Below, one piece after another: positions 1-6,098 of a DNA stretch of 10,138 nucleotides. The DNA comes from an uncultured Alphaproteobacteria bacterium. Its GTDB lineage: Bacteria > Pseudomonadota > Alphaproteobacteria > Rickettsiales > UBA1997. Position 1 is the stretch's first letter; the number at the start of each line of letters is the position of its first letter. The translations under genes and the position numbers were made by a program. The notes beneath the pieces were generated by a model, which saw nothing but the letters and a program-made list of their open reading frames with translations, did not search any database and was not told where the DNA came from. The DNA is taken from assembly GCA_903849835.1 (NCBI GenBank), contig CAINKA010000098.1, positions 1-10,138 of the forward strand, given 5' to 3'.

Positions 1-521
1 AAAGTTTTTTCCGATCCCGCTAACTCCGCGAGTTTGTAAGTGAAAAGCACACCCCTCGTGAATTTTAATTTCTGACTTTTCGGTTTTAATTTTTTTCTCT
101 TCACCTTTTTTTCGGCGGAGATTTTTCGTTGCAGCTCGTCCGATCCCAACTTTTTTTCGACCGTTAAATCTTCCAAATATTTTCTTCTCTCGTCATTTTT
201 TATTGAGGCCAAACTGCAGTAGTGGCTCCAGCTCAAACCCTTCTCTTTGCTGGGAAGAGTTGGGTAAGTTTTGTAAAAACTACGCATTTTGTAGAGAGCT
301 CTTTTTGCGATTGAGCTGTCTTTTTCCAGCTGTTCAAAAAAACGAATTCCGTACGCAGCGCGATTATTTTTAAGCAAATGTTCTTCGAGAATTTTTCCCA
401 CTTCCCACGCCATTAAAATTTTTTCGTGACTTACATCCTCAGCAATCTTTTGCCTTGTTTTTTCAATTATTTTTTGAACCTGCGACAGAAGTTTTTGGTA
501 ATTATTTAGAGTAATTTGCAT
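1..521 (-). CDS. DUF1016 N-terminal (YhcG-N-like) domain protein, partial
   Basis: The reading frame is open for 173 codons from an ATG at 521 and runs off the left edge, so the C-terminus is missing. The first ~135 residues follow the pattern I know for the DUF1016/YhcG N-terminal domain: a conserved W followed by G (residues 39-42, WEVG), a YG pair (57-58), an MRSFYKTYP-like segment (79-87), the hallmark LSWSHY (96-101), then an ERRKYLED-type helix and a DELQRKI-type helix. A lysine-rich linker (about 135-152) follows, and then a segment beginning KFTRGVLFTYKLAEL that may open a second domain. In the family this N-terminal domain is usually fused to a PDDEXK-type nuclease domain; that part is not visible here. 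DUF1016 proteins often sit in accessory or defence-associated DNA, but nothing in the neighbouring genes supports that role here. The gene is divergent from nadE and has no clear Shine-Dalgarno sequence. Confidence 0.75.
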   Translation of the reverse strand, partial: MQITLNNYQKLLSQVQKIIEKTRQKIAEDVSHEKILMAWEVGKILEEHLLKNNRAAYGIRFFEQLEKDSSIAKRALYKMRSFYKTYPTLPSKEKGLSWSHYCSLASIKNDERRKYLEDLTVEKKLGSDELQRKISAEKKVKRKKLKPKSQKLKFTRGVLFTYKLAELAGSEKT

Positions 522-564
522 TTGCGTTAAATCGTTGAGGTTGTTGGGCTGAACAGAGATTTTT

Positions 565-592
565 TAAATTGTGCCTTTACGGGCACAATTTA
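565..592. other. Perfect stem-loop in the divergent intergenic region
   Basis: An 11-bp perfect inverted repeat (TAAATTGTGCC, 6-base loop, GGCACAATTTA) lies between the divergent DUF1016-type gene and nadE. It is not a standard terminator. No T-run follows it on the + strand, and on the - strand the run after the stem is A. Both flanking genes are transcribed away from it, so an operator or a 5' untranslated hairpin is more plausible. I see no confident -35/-10 pair in the remainder of 522-692. Confidence 0.5.
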
Positions 593-692
593 ACTTTCCC
601 TTCCGCAAAAAAACAATTAGTTACAAAAAAAAATGAAAATTAGAACCTCGTCCGCAAACTCGTTTCCTTCCTAATTTTTCAGCAAAAACAAA

Positions 693-2312
693 ATGAAACT
701 CCGCCTCTCCCAACTCAATCCCACCGTCGGTGATCTTGACGGCAACACCCAAAAAATTCTGCGCGAGTTTCAGTTGGCGAGTGAGGCTGGATGCGACTTG
801 GTGGTGTTTTCGGAAATGGTGATTTGCGGTTACCCTTGCGAGGATTTGTGGCAGAAAAAAGATTTTATTTCTGCGGTGCGCGACAAAATTTCGGAGATTT
901 GCGAGGTGACGACGCGCTCAAAATGCGCGATTTTATTTGGTGCGCCGACAATCGATTTCAACAAAAATAAAAAAGAAATTATTCGCAATTCTGCTTTGTT
1001 AGTCGAGCAAGGTGAGGTCAAAAAAATTTTTAATAAAAAATCTTTGCCGAATTTTGGAGTATTCGACGAGAGCAGATATTTCGAGGCTTCGTCCTTTCTT
1101 TCAGTGATTAATTTTCGCGGATTAAATCTCGCGATTTTGATCTGCGAAGATCTCTGGGATTCGAAAAATCTTTTTCTGCTGCAAGAGCAAATTTTGGACG
1201 GCGTGATTGTTTTGAATGCCTCGCCTTATTCCAAAAAAAAACAGGAAAAGCGTTTGGAGAAAGCGGAAGTTTTTGCGAAGAATTTGGGGAAGGTTTTGAT
1301 TTACGTGAATCAGGTTGGGGGGCAGGATTGTCTAGTGTTTGACGGTAGTTCGTTTGTGGTGGATGCGGAGGGGAAAGTGGTGCTGCAGATGAAAAGTTTT
1401 GAGGAGGATTCGGTGGTGGTGGATGTTGGGGCGGACATTGTGGTTGACTGCGGGGGTTCACACGGGCTGGCACAAGGCCAGCCCCTACGGAGTGAAATAA
1501 ATCGCGATTATTCCGCATGCGTTTTGGGATTACGCGACTACGTTCGCAAAAATAATTTTACCCGTATTCTCCTTGGAATGTCCGGCGGCATTGACTCGGC
1601 GCTGGTTGCAACAATGGCGGTCGACGCGCTCGGCGCCGAAAATGTTTCGCTCTACGCGCTGCCGAGCCGCTTCAATCCTGATTCCTCAATGAATGACGCA
1701 AAAACTTGCGCCAAAAATTTGGGCGTGGATTTGAAAATTATTTCGATTGAACCAGCCTTCGAATCCATGAGCTACATGCTTCGACAGGCTCAGCATGACA
1801 CCGTGGGTTTGGTTGAGGAAAATTTACAAGCACGAATTCGCGGAAATATTTTAATGGCAATTTCGAACTCAACAGGCGCGCTTTTGCTTTCGACGGGAAA
1901 TAAATCGGAATTGGCAATGGGCTACGCCACGCTTTACGGCGACATGTGCGGCGGGTTTAATCCGCTGAAAGATTTGTACAAAACGCAGGTTTACGAATTA
2001 GCGAAATTGCGCGCTGACGTGATTCCGCAAAATATTTTTACTAAAGCGCCGAGCGCGGAATTGCGGCCTGATCAGAAAGACAGCGACTCACTTCCCGATT
2101 ACGAAATTCTCGACAAAATTTTATTCGCGCTGATTGAGGAAAAAAAATCTGTTGAAGAAATTTCTAAAAACTTCGACAGCGATTTGGTAAAAAAAGTGGC
2201 GAAGGTTTTTTACGCTAGCGAATTTAAAAGACGGCAATCTTGCCTTGGTCCCAAAATCTCGGAGATGGCGTTTGACAAGGATCGGCGCTTCCCAATTACG
2301 AATAAATTTTAA
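693..2312 (+). CDS. nadE: Glutamine-dependent NAD+ synthetase
   Basis: This cytoplasmic enzyme makes NAD+ from nicotinic acid adenine dinucleotide using ATP and ammonia released from glutamine. The N-terminal nitrilase-type amidase domain (about 1-250) has the Glu-Lys-Cys triad: E41 (FSEM), K115 (before LPNFGVFDE) and C151 (ILICEDLWD). The C-terminal synthetase domain (about 272-539) has the ATP-binding loop SGGIDS (297-302), the ENLQARIRG motif (376-384) and STGNKSELAMGYATLYGD (400-417). At 539 residues it has the usual length for the two-domain form, and the start fits the usual MxLRLSQLNPTVGD opening. Two short genomic repeats are embedded in frame. One encodes about GLAQGQPLR (258-266) in the linker between the domains, and the other about LRQAQHDT (363-370) just before ENLQARIRG. 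All catalytic motifs remain, so it is probably functional. It heads a tight operon with the next two genes. Confidence 0.96.
   Translation: MKLRLSQLNPTVGDLDGNTQKILREFQLASEAGCDLVVFSEMVICGYPCEDLWQKKDFISAVRDKISEICEVTTRSKCAILFGAPTIDFNKNKKEIIRNSALLVEQGEVKKIFNKKSLPNFGVFDESRYFEASSFLSVINFRGLNLAILICEDLWDSKNLFLLQEQILDGVIVLNASPYSKKKQEKRLEKAEVFAKNLGKVLIYVNQVGGQDCLVFDGSSFVVDAEGKVVLQMKSFEEDSVVVDVGADIVVDCGGSHGLAQGQPLRSEINRDYSACVLGLRDYVRKNNFTRILLGMSGGIDSALVATMAVDALGAENVSLYALPSRFNPDSSMNDAKTCAKNLGVDLKIISIEPAFESMSYMLRQAQHDTVGLVEENLQARIRGNILMAISNSTGALLLSTGNKSELAMGYATLYGDMCGGFNPLKDLYKTQVYELAKLRADVIPQNIFTKAPSAELRPDQKDSDSLPDYEILDKILFALIEEKKSVEEISKNFDSDLVKKVAKVFYASEFKRRQSCLGPKISEMAFDKDRRFPITNKF
1454..1490. repeat. 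GTAGGGGC-type palindromic repeat, half copy, in frame inside nadE
   Basis: A hairpin GGGCTGG - 7 bases - CCAGCCC (1464-1470 / 1478-1484) lies in the nadE coding frame. Bases 1463-1488 match the reverse complement of 3916-3941, in the gltX-bactofilin intergenic repeat, at 25 of 26 positions. Only one of the two hairpins of the intergenic copy is present here. It is locally G/C-rich compared with the gene around it. Read on the opposite strand it encodes the VGAGLVPAR-type peptide that I recognise as a frequent spurious ORF signature of this repeat family. Confidence 0.85.
1775..1806. repeat. Short TTCGACAGGCTCAGCATGAC-type repeat in frame inside nadE
   Basis: The segment contains CATGCT (1775-1780) and AGCATG (1792-1797) flanking TCGACAGGCTC, an imperfect palindrome. 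The string CTTCGACAGGCTCAGCATGA is one I recognise as a recurrent dispersed repeat in many bacterial genomes; its in-frame translation RQAQHD is a frequent foreign peptide in proteins. There is no second copy in this window, so the assignment rests on prior knowledge rather than on comparison here. Confidence 0.6.
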
Positions 2313-2316
2313 AAAA

Positions 2317-2562
2317 ATGTCCGAAACCGAAAAATTAATTTGCGGCGATTGCAAAAGAATTAACGAAATAAAAACCGGAAAACGTGGCAGCGATTTGGTT
2401 TCGATAATTTTATGGACAACGCTTTTTTTCCCCGGAATTTTTTATTCAATGTGGCGCCGCGGTAAGCCAAAAAAAATCTGCGAATATTGCGGCAGCGATT
2501 TTCTTCTTCCCGCTGATTCGCCTCACACCGCTGATCTTCTCAAACCAATTACAAAAAAATAA
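2317..2562 (+). CDS. Small hydrophobic protein with two CxxC zinc knuckles
   Basis: An 81-residue protein whose ATG lies 4 bases after the nadE stop; gltX begins 7 bases after its own stop, so it is the middle gene of the operon. The visible elements are CGDC (residues 9-12), a hydrophobic stretch at about 27-45 containing a central FFPG and ending in MWRRGK, and CEYC followed by G (55-59). This resembles small zinc-ribbon membrane proteins in which two CxxC pairs flank a hydrophobic helix or hairpin. No function is known to me. A longer in-frame start at 2245 would overlap the end of nadE by 68 bases and adds residues that look like the nadE shadow frame, so the 2317 start is preferred. The chosen ATG has an A-rich leader and no Shine-Dalgarno sequence. 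Confidence 0.8.
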   Translation: MSETEKLICGDCKRINEIKTGKRGSDLVSIILWTTLFFPGIFYSMWRRGKPKKICEYCGSDFLLPADSPHTADLLKPITKK

Positions 2563-2569
2563 ATAAATC

Positions 2570-3919
2570 ATGATTACCAAAATCTGTCGCTTCGCACCTT
2601 CGCCCACGGGCTTTCTCCACGTCGGAAATATTCGCGCCGCAATCATTAATTTTCTCTACGCAAAAAAAACCGGCGGGAAATTTTTTCTGCGTTTGGACGA
2701 CACTGACATCGAACGTGTGCGCGACGAATATCGCGAAATGATCTTGGTGGACATGGCTTGGCTGGGTTTGAACTACGACCAACTTTTCAAACAATCTGAT
2801 CGGCTGGAAAAATATGAAGAGGCTTCGAGGCGCTTGATTGCTGGCGGCAGGCTCTACGAATGTTTTGAAACTGCGGAAGAATTAAATCTGCAACGCAAAT
2901 CACAAATCGCTTCCGGCATTAGTCCCGTCTACAGCCGCGCTGCGTTAAATTTAACTGACGAACAAAAAAAATCGCTGCGCGCACAAGGTTTAAAACCGCA
3001 TTACCGCTTTTTACTCGAAGATAAAATCACGACGTGGGACGACAAGATCAAAGGCCGAATCACTTACGAGGGTCGGCATTTTTCGGATCCGGTTTTGGTG
3101 CGCGACAATAGTGTCCCGACCTACACTTTCTGCTCCGTCGTTGATGATGTTGAGATGAAAATCACCGACATTATTCGCGGCGAAGATCACATCACCAACA
3201 CTGCGATTCAGATTCAAATCTTCGAAGCCTTGGGCGCCAAGGCTCCAGACTTCGCGCATTTGGCTTTGGTGAAAGCGAGCGAAGGAAAAATTTCAAAACG
3301 TGAGGGCGGGTTTGACGTAAAATCGCTACGCGCGGAAGGTTACGAAGCGATGTCGGTGGTGAATTTGCTTTCACACATCGGCACTTCCGATTCGCTAAAA
3401 ATTCACAAAAATTTTGACGAGTTGGCCCGCGATTTTGACTTCGCAAAATTTTCAAAATCTTCAACTAATTACGACATCGGTGAACTTGGCCACATCAACC
3501 AAAAATTGCTGCATAGCCTTGATTTTGCTGAGGTAGAAGCGCGGTTAAAAAATCTCGGCGTCACCGAAAAACTTTGGGAAAGCGTAAAATCAAATCTAAA
3601 TTTTTTGAGTGAAATTGAAGAATGGGTGAAAATTTGCAGCGCCGAATTTCGTCACGAAAACAAAAAAGAAGATCAGGAATTTCTGCGTGAAGCTGCGTCG
3701 TTGCTGCCGGCAGACACGTCGGACGAAAATTGCTGGAATTTGTGGCTTGCTGAAATCAAGAAAAAAACTGAACGCAAAGGGAAAGAGCTTTTCATGCCGA
3801 TCCGCTTGGCACTAAGTGGGAAGGAGCATGGTCCGGAGATGAAATTTTTGGTGGGGCTGATTGGAAGGGAGGAGATTTTGCGTAGGCTAAGGGGAGAATT
3901 TAACGCACTCCAATTGTAG
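2570..3919 (+). CDS. gltX: Glutamyl-tRNA synthetase
   Basis: This class I aminoacyl-tRNA synthetase charges tRNA with glutamate in the cytoplasm. The N-terminal APSPTGFLHVGN (9-20) carries the HIGH-type signature as HVGN (17-20), and KISKR (240-244) is the KMSKS-type loop. RLDDTD (41-46), PTYTFCSVVDD (183-193) and IIRGEDHITNT (201-211) are standard catalytic-core blocks. The C-terminal anticodon-binding part ends with RKGKELFMPIRLALSGKEHGPEM-type sequence and a LIGREEILRRLRG block, which I associate with alphaproteobacterial GltX. At 449 residues it is in the short range for the family. Alphaproteobacteria often carry two GltX paralogs, one able to charge tRNA(Gln); which type this is cannot be told from the sequence alone. 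The stop codon lies in the left arm of the palindromic element at 3912-3971. Confidence 0.96.
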   Translation: MITKICRFAPSPTGFLHVGNIRAAIINFLYAKKTGGKFFLRLDDTDIERVRDEYREMILVDMAWLGLNYDQLFKQSDRLEKYEEASRRLIAGGRLYECFETAEELNLQRKSQIASGISPVYSRAALNLTDEQKKSLRAQGLKPHYRFLLEDKITTWDDKIKGRITYEGRHFSDPVLVRDNSVPTYTFCSVVDDVEMKITDIIRGEDHITNTAIQIQIFEALGAKAPDFAHLALVKASEGKISKREGGFDVKSLRAEGYEAMSVVNLLSHIGTSDSLKIHKNFDELARDFDFAKFSKSSTNYDIGELGHINQKLLHSLDFAEVEARLKNLGVTEKLWESVKSNLNFLSEIEEWVKICSAEFRHENKKEDQEFLREAASLLPADTSDENCWNLWLAEIKKKTERKGKELFMPIRLALSGKEHGPEMKFLVGLIGREEILRRLRGEFNALQL

Positions 3920-3971
3920 GGGCTGGCCTTGTACCAGCCCGCGGTCGGCCACAAGGGCCGCCCCTACAATT
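3912..3971. repeat. GTAGGGGC-type palindromic element between convergent genes, possible bidirectional terminator
   Basis: A 60-bp element with perfect 12-bp outer arms, AATTGTAGGGGC (3912-3923) and GCCCCTACAATT (3960-3971). It encloses two smaller hairpins: GGCTGG - 7 - CCAGCC (3921-3926 / 3934-3939) and CGGCC - 5 - GGCCG (centred near 3952). It can therefore fold as a three-way cruciform. Both convergent genes end inside it, each with TTG TAG: the gltX stop at 3917-3919 and the bactofilin stop at 3964-3966. A half copy occurs in nadE. The stem is strong, but no long T-run follows on either strand, so termination is plausible rather than shown. Confidence 0.85.
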
Positions 3972-4377
3972 TCTTAAACTGCCCGTCAATCGAAGCACCA
4001 TCTTCGACGCAGAGCGATCCATATTCGATGGTGCCGAGCACATTTGCTGATGAGGATATTTCTACATGTTTGGCATTGATGCTGCCGTCAAATTTTCCCC
4101 TGATGCTTAGAGACTCAGCGATGATCGAGCCTTCAACAAAACCACCTTCGCGAAGAATTACAGAATTTCCATTGATTGTGCCTTTGACATTGCCCTCGAT
4201 TTCAATCAGGCCAGTACTGGTTATTTCGCCTTCGATTTTTAGATCGCGAGCAAGAATAGTCGGCGTTGTTTTGAAGTTAGCACTGATGATTTCTAACCGT
4301 TTTGCGATTGAATTGTCGTTGCTTGAGGAATCGCCTTTCGTGACCGAAAGGACTTTCGCTTTGAAATCTTGAAACAT
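3964..4377 (-). CDS. Bactofilin family cytoskeletal protein
   Basis: A 137-residue protein with a short, poorly conserved N-terminus (about 1-38), then a bactofilin core from about 40 to 134. The core shows a repeating beta-helix pattern of glycine and hydrophobic positions: IEGEITSTGLIEIEGNVKGTI, VILREGGFVEGSI, LSIRGKFDGSINA, VEISSSANVLGTI, LCVEDGASIDG. Bactofilins polymerise without nucleotides into membrane-associated filaments that localise cell-wall enzymes. It is transcribed after the M23 peptidase gene with a 10-base gap. Bactofilin-M23 pairing is known from several bacteria (for example CcmA with Csd peptidases in Helicobacter, and BacA with LmdC in stalked alphaproteobacteria), which supports a shape-determining role. 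The last residues, KKL, and the stop come from the arm of a palindromic repeat, so the native C-terminus may have been altered. Confidence 0.93.
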   Translation of the reverse strand: MFQDFKAKVLSVTKGDSSSNDNSIAKRLEIISANFKTTPTILARDLKIEGEITSTGLIEIEGNVKGTINGNSVILREGGFVEGSIIAESLSIRGKFDGSINAKHVEISSSANVLGTIEYGSLCVEDGASIDGQFKKL

Positions 4378-4387
4378 GATCAGAATT

Positions 4388-5626
4388 TTAGATTCTAGCG
4401 TAGCTAGGATTTTTGCCGTCGTTAAACAGGGCTTCGCCTGCTTCGAGGAATTTTCGCGGATTTAGAGGGATGTTTTTATATCTCACTTCGTAATGAAGGT
4501 GAGGACCTGTGCTGCGGCCGGTATTGCCTTGGAGAGCTAACACATCGCCTTGTTTTACACTCTGACCTTCCTTCACTTTCACTTCCGACAAGTGACCGTA
4601 GCGGGTTGTAATTCCAAAGCCGTGATCAATCACAACCGCGTTTCCGTAGTCGCTAAATCTTCCGGCTAAAATCACTTTTCCTGCGGACGGGCTGATAATT
4701 TTTTCACGAGTTACGCCAACAAAATCGAGACCGTGATGCGGCGCCATCCTTCTGGTGATTGGATCGGTCCGTGAACCAAAACCGCTGGAAATGTAATAAT
4801 TTTTCATTGGCTTGGCAAATGGCATGACTCCCGCCAATTTTTCGAGCACCATCAGGTAATCAATTTCGCTGGTAAATTGAACTTTTTCTAGCTGCCTTTC
4901 CACGTCATCTTCATCACTGTTGGATGAGGCTAGTGCTGCATCAAGAGAGTTTTCTTCAAGCGGTCCGCCTTGTCGATCAGCAATTCCTTTTTTGCCGTTC
5001 AAAGAAATTTCTTTGATCACAGCGCCAGATTTTTTATCCAAATCTTTGGTTGCAGATTTTTTGAGGTTCAAGCCAGTAATCGCCATCGCGCGCTCTATTT
5101 TTTTAATTCTGCCTTGAACGATGGATTGAACATTTGCCAGCTGATTATTGACGTCTTTTATTTCCAGAAGCGTGTGTTTGTCTTGTCTCGAGAGATCTTC
5201 GTCTTTGATATTTTTTGGTTTTTTATCCGGAACTTCTTTTGCTTTAACCGCGTGGCTATTGCCTGAAACCGATGAAAGATATTCGTTAATTTTCGTTAAT
5301 TTGTCATTCACGCTGTCAAATTCATCTTCGAAATAATCATTCATTTCCTTCAAATTGCTGAGCTCTTCGGATTTGGTGTCGATGATTTTATCGTAACGCA
5401 AAGATTGTACGAAGAGATTTCCAACCCACAAAATTGAAATCAAACAACAGGCTTGCAGCACTGGGCCAAGCGTCACCGTCCTAATTTTTTGGTTAGTAAC
5501 AAACATGATCGTTCTCTTCGCAAAGAGAAATTTATAGCAACGAGTAACAGCCTTTGAAGCAGACAGCGTAAGGCTTTGCAGAACATTTGAAATTTGTTTT
5601 TTTAAAAAATAACTTCTTTTCATCAA
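4388..5626 (-). CDS. Membrane-anchored M23 family murein endopeptidase
   Basis: A 412-residue probable peptidoglycan hydrolase. A basic N-terminus (1-50) precedes one membrane segment (about 51-75), so the protein should be anchored in the inner membrane with its body in the periplasm. A long helical, charged region follows (about 80-265, with likely coiled coils near 85-115 and 150-185), and then an M23 (LytM) domain (about 275-395). The zinc ligands and catalytic residues are all visible: H297 and D301 in HHGLD, H345 in RYGHL, and H376/H378 in GPHLHYE. The enzyme is therefore expected to be active rather than a degenerate EnvC/NlpD-type regulator. An alternative ATG at 5506 (residue 41) would remove the basic leader but keep the membrane segment. 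The gene heads a two-gene operon with bactofilin and is divergent from rpmE. Confidence 0.93.
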   Translation of the reverse strand: MMKRSYFLKKQISNVLQSLTLSASKAVTRCYKFLFAKRTIMFVTNQKIRTVTLGPVLQACCLISILWVGNLFVQSLRYDKIIDTKSEELSNLKEMNDYFEDEFDSVNDKLTKINEYLSSVSGNSHAVKAKEVPDKKPKNIKDEDLSRQDKHTLLEIKDVNNQLANVQSIVQGRIKKIERAMAITGLNLKKSATKDLDKKSGAVIKEISLNGKKGIADRQGGPLEENSLDAALASSNSDEDDVERQLEKVQFTSEIDYLMVLEKLAGVMPFAKPMKNYYISSGFGSRTDPITRRMAPHHGLDFVGVTREKIISPSAGKVILAGRFSDYGNAVVIDHGFGITTRYGHLSEVKVKEGQSVKQGDVLALQGNTGRSTGPHLHYEVRYKNIPLNPRKFLEAGEALFNDGKNPSYARI

Positions 5627-5695
5627 GTTTGATTGTTGCGTAAAAGTGCTGCGGAACCTAGGTGTGATTGATTAAAATGAGATGAGATGTCGGTG

Positions 5696-5723
5696 ATTCT
5701 TTCGACGAGCTAACGAATGTCAA
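5696..5723 (-). promoter_or_regulatory. Possible promoter of the M23 peptidase-bactofilin operon
   Basis: On the - strand, a perfect -35 TTGACA (5723-5718) is followed after 16 bases by AAGAAT (5701-5696), which matches the -10 consensus at 4 of 6 positions. It lies about 70 bases before the peptidase start. The -10 is weak and the assignment is tentative. Confidence 0.35.
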
Positions 5724-5752
5724 GATTTTTGTCGTCAACTGTTTTGCAAGCA

Positions 5753-5780
5753 TTGACAAAAAAATTGACCCGCCTAGGTT
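5753..5780 (+). promoter_or_regulatory. Possible promoter of the rpmE operon
   Basis: A perfect -35 TTGACA (5753-5758) is followed after 16 bases by TAGGTT (5775-5780), only 3 of 6 to the -10 consensus. A second TTGACC (5765-5770) lies just downstream and would pair with TATTTT (5791-5796) at a long 20-base spacing. The -35 is convincing and the -10 is not. The predicted -10 overlaps CCTAGGTT (5773-5780), whose reverse complement AACCTAGG recurs at 5655-5662, possibly a shared regulatory site in this divergent region. Confidence 0.35.
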
Positions 5781-5820
5781 GCGCGCCCCTTATTTTTTAC
5801 GAATCAAAACTTCCCAGAAA

Positions 5821-6096
5821 ATGTCACAAGCAAAACTTCCTAAAACCGCTGCAGCTGGCGTTCACCCTAAACAACATGCCATTAACGTCATCATGACTGA
5901 CGGAACTCAATTTCAAATTTCCACAACTTGGGGAAAAGAAAACGACACGCTAAGACTCGACGTTGATCCAAAAAACCATCCAGCTTGGCAAGAAAAAGGC
6001 CAAGGATTTGTTAACGCAAACAACGAAAGGCTTACAAAATTCAAAAGCAAATTTGGAAATTTTGATTTTGTCGGCGACAAAAAATCTACCGCATAA
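5821..6096 (+). CDS. rpmE: 50S ribosomal protein L31
   Basis: A 91-residue L31 of the large ribosomal subunit. Core matches are GVHPKQHAINVIMTDG (13-28), TTWGKENDTLRLDVDPKNHPAW (35-56), and a C-terminal LTKFKSKFG block (71-79). The cysteines of the zinc-binding L31 form are absent: there is no Cys anywhere in the protein, so it is the zinc-independent version. A short A/K-rich N-terminal extension (1-12) precedes the core. The ATG at 5821 is preferred over an in-frame ATG at 5779, because the extra 14 residues do not resemble L31. The next gene begins only 2 bases after the stop, which suggests translational coupling. Confidence 0.94.
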   Translation: MSQAKLPKTAAAGVHPKQHAINVIMTDGTQFQISTTWGKENDTLRLDVDPKNHPAWQEKGQGFVNANNERLTKFKSKFGNFDFVGDKKSTA

Positions 6097-6098
6097 AA

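Noticed and set aside
565..592. Stem-loop as a terminator for either flanking gene
   Set aside because: Both adjacent genes are transcribed away from it, and neither strand has a T-run after the stem.
1108..1518. 136-codon open frame on the - strand within nadE
   Set aside because: It is antisense to the catalytic region of a well-supported gene, is low-complexity and proline-rich, and contains the VGAGLVPAR peptide that simply results from the repeat at 1454-1490.
3929..4372. 147-codon open frame on the + strand opposite the bactofilin gene
   Set aside because: The - strand frame has a clear bactofilin beta-helix pattern; the + strand frame is its shadow and starts inside the palindromic repeat.
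5779..5820. In-frame upstream ATG extending the L31 protein by 14 residues
   Set aside because: The added residues do not resemble L31, and the ATG overlaps the predicted promoter region.
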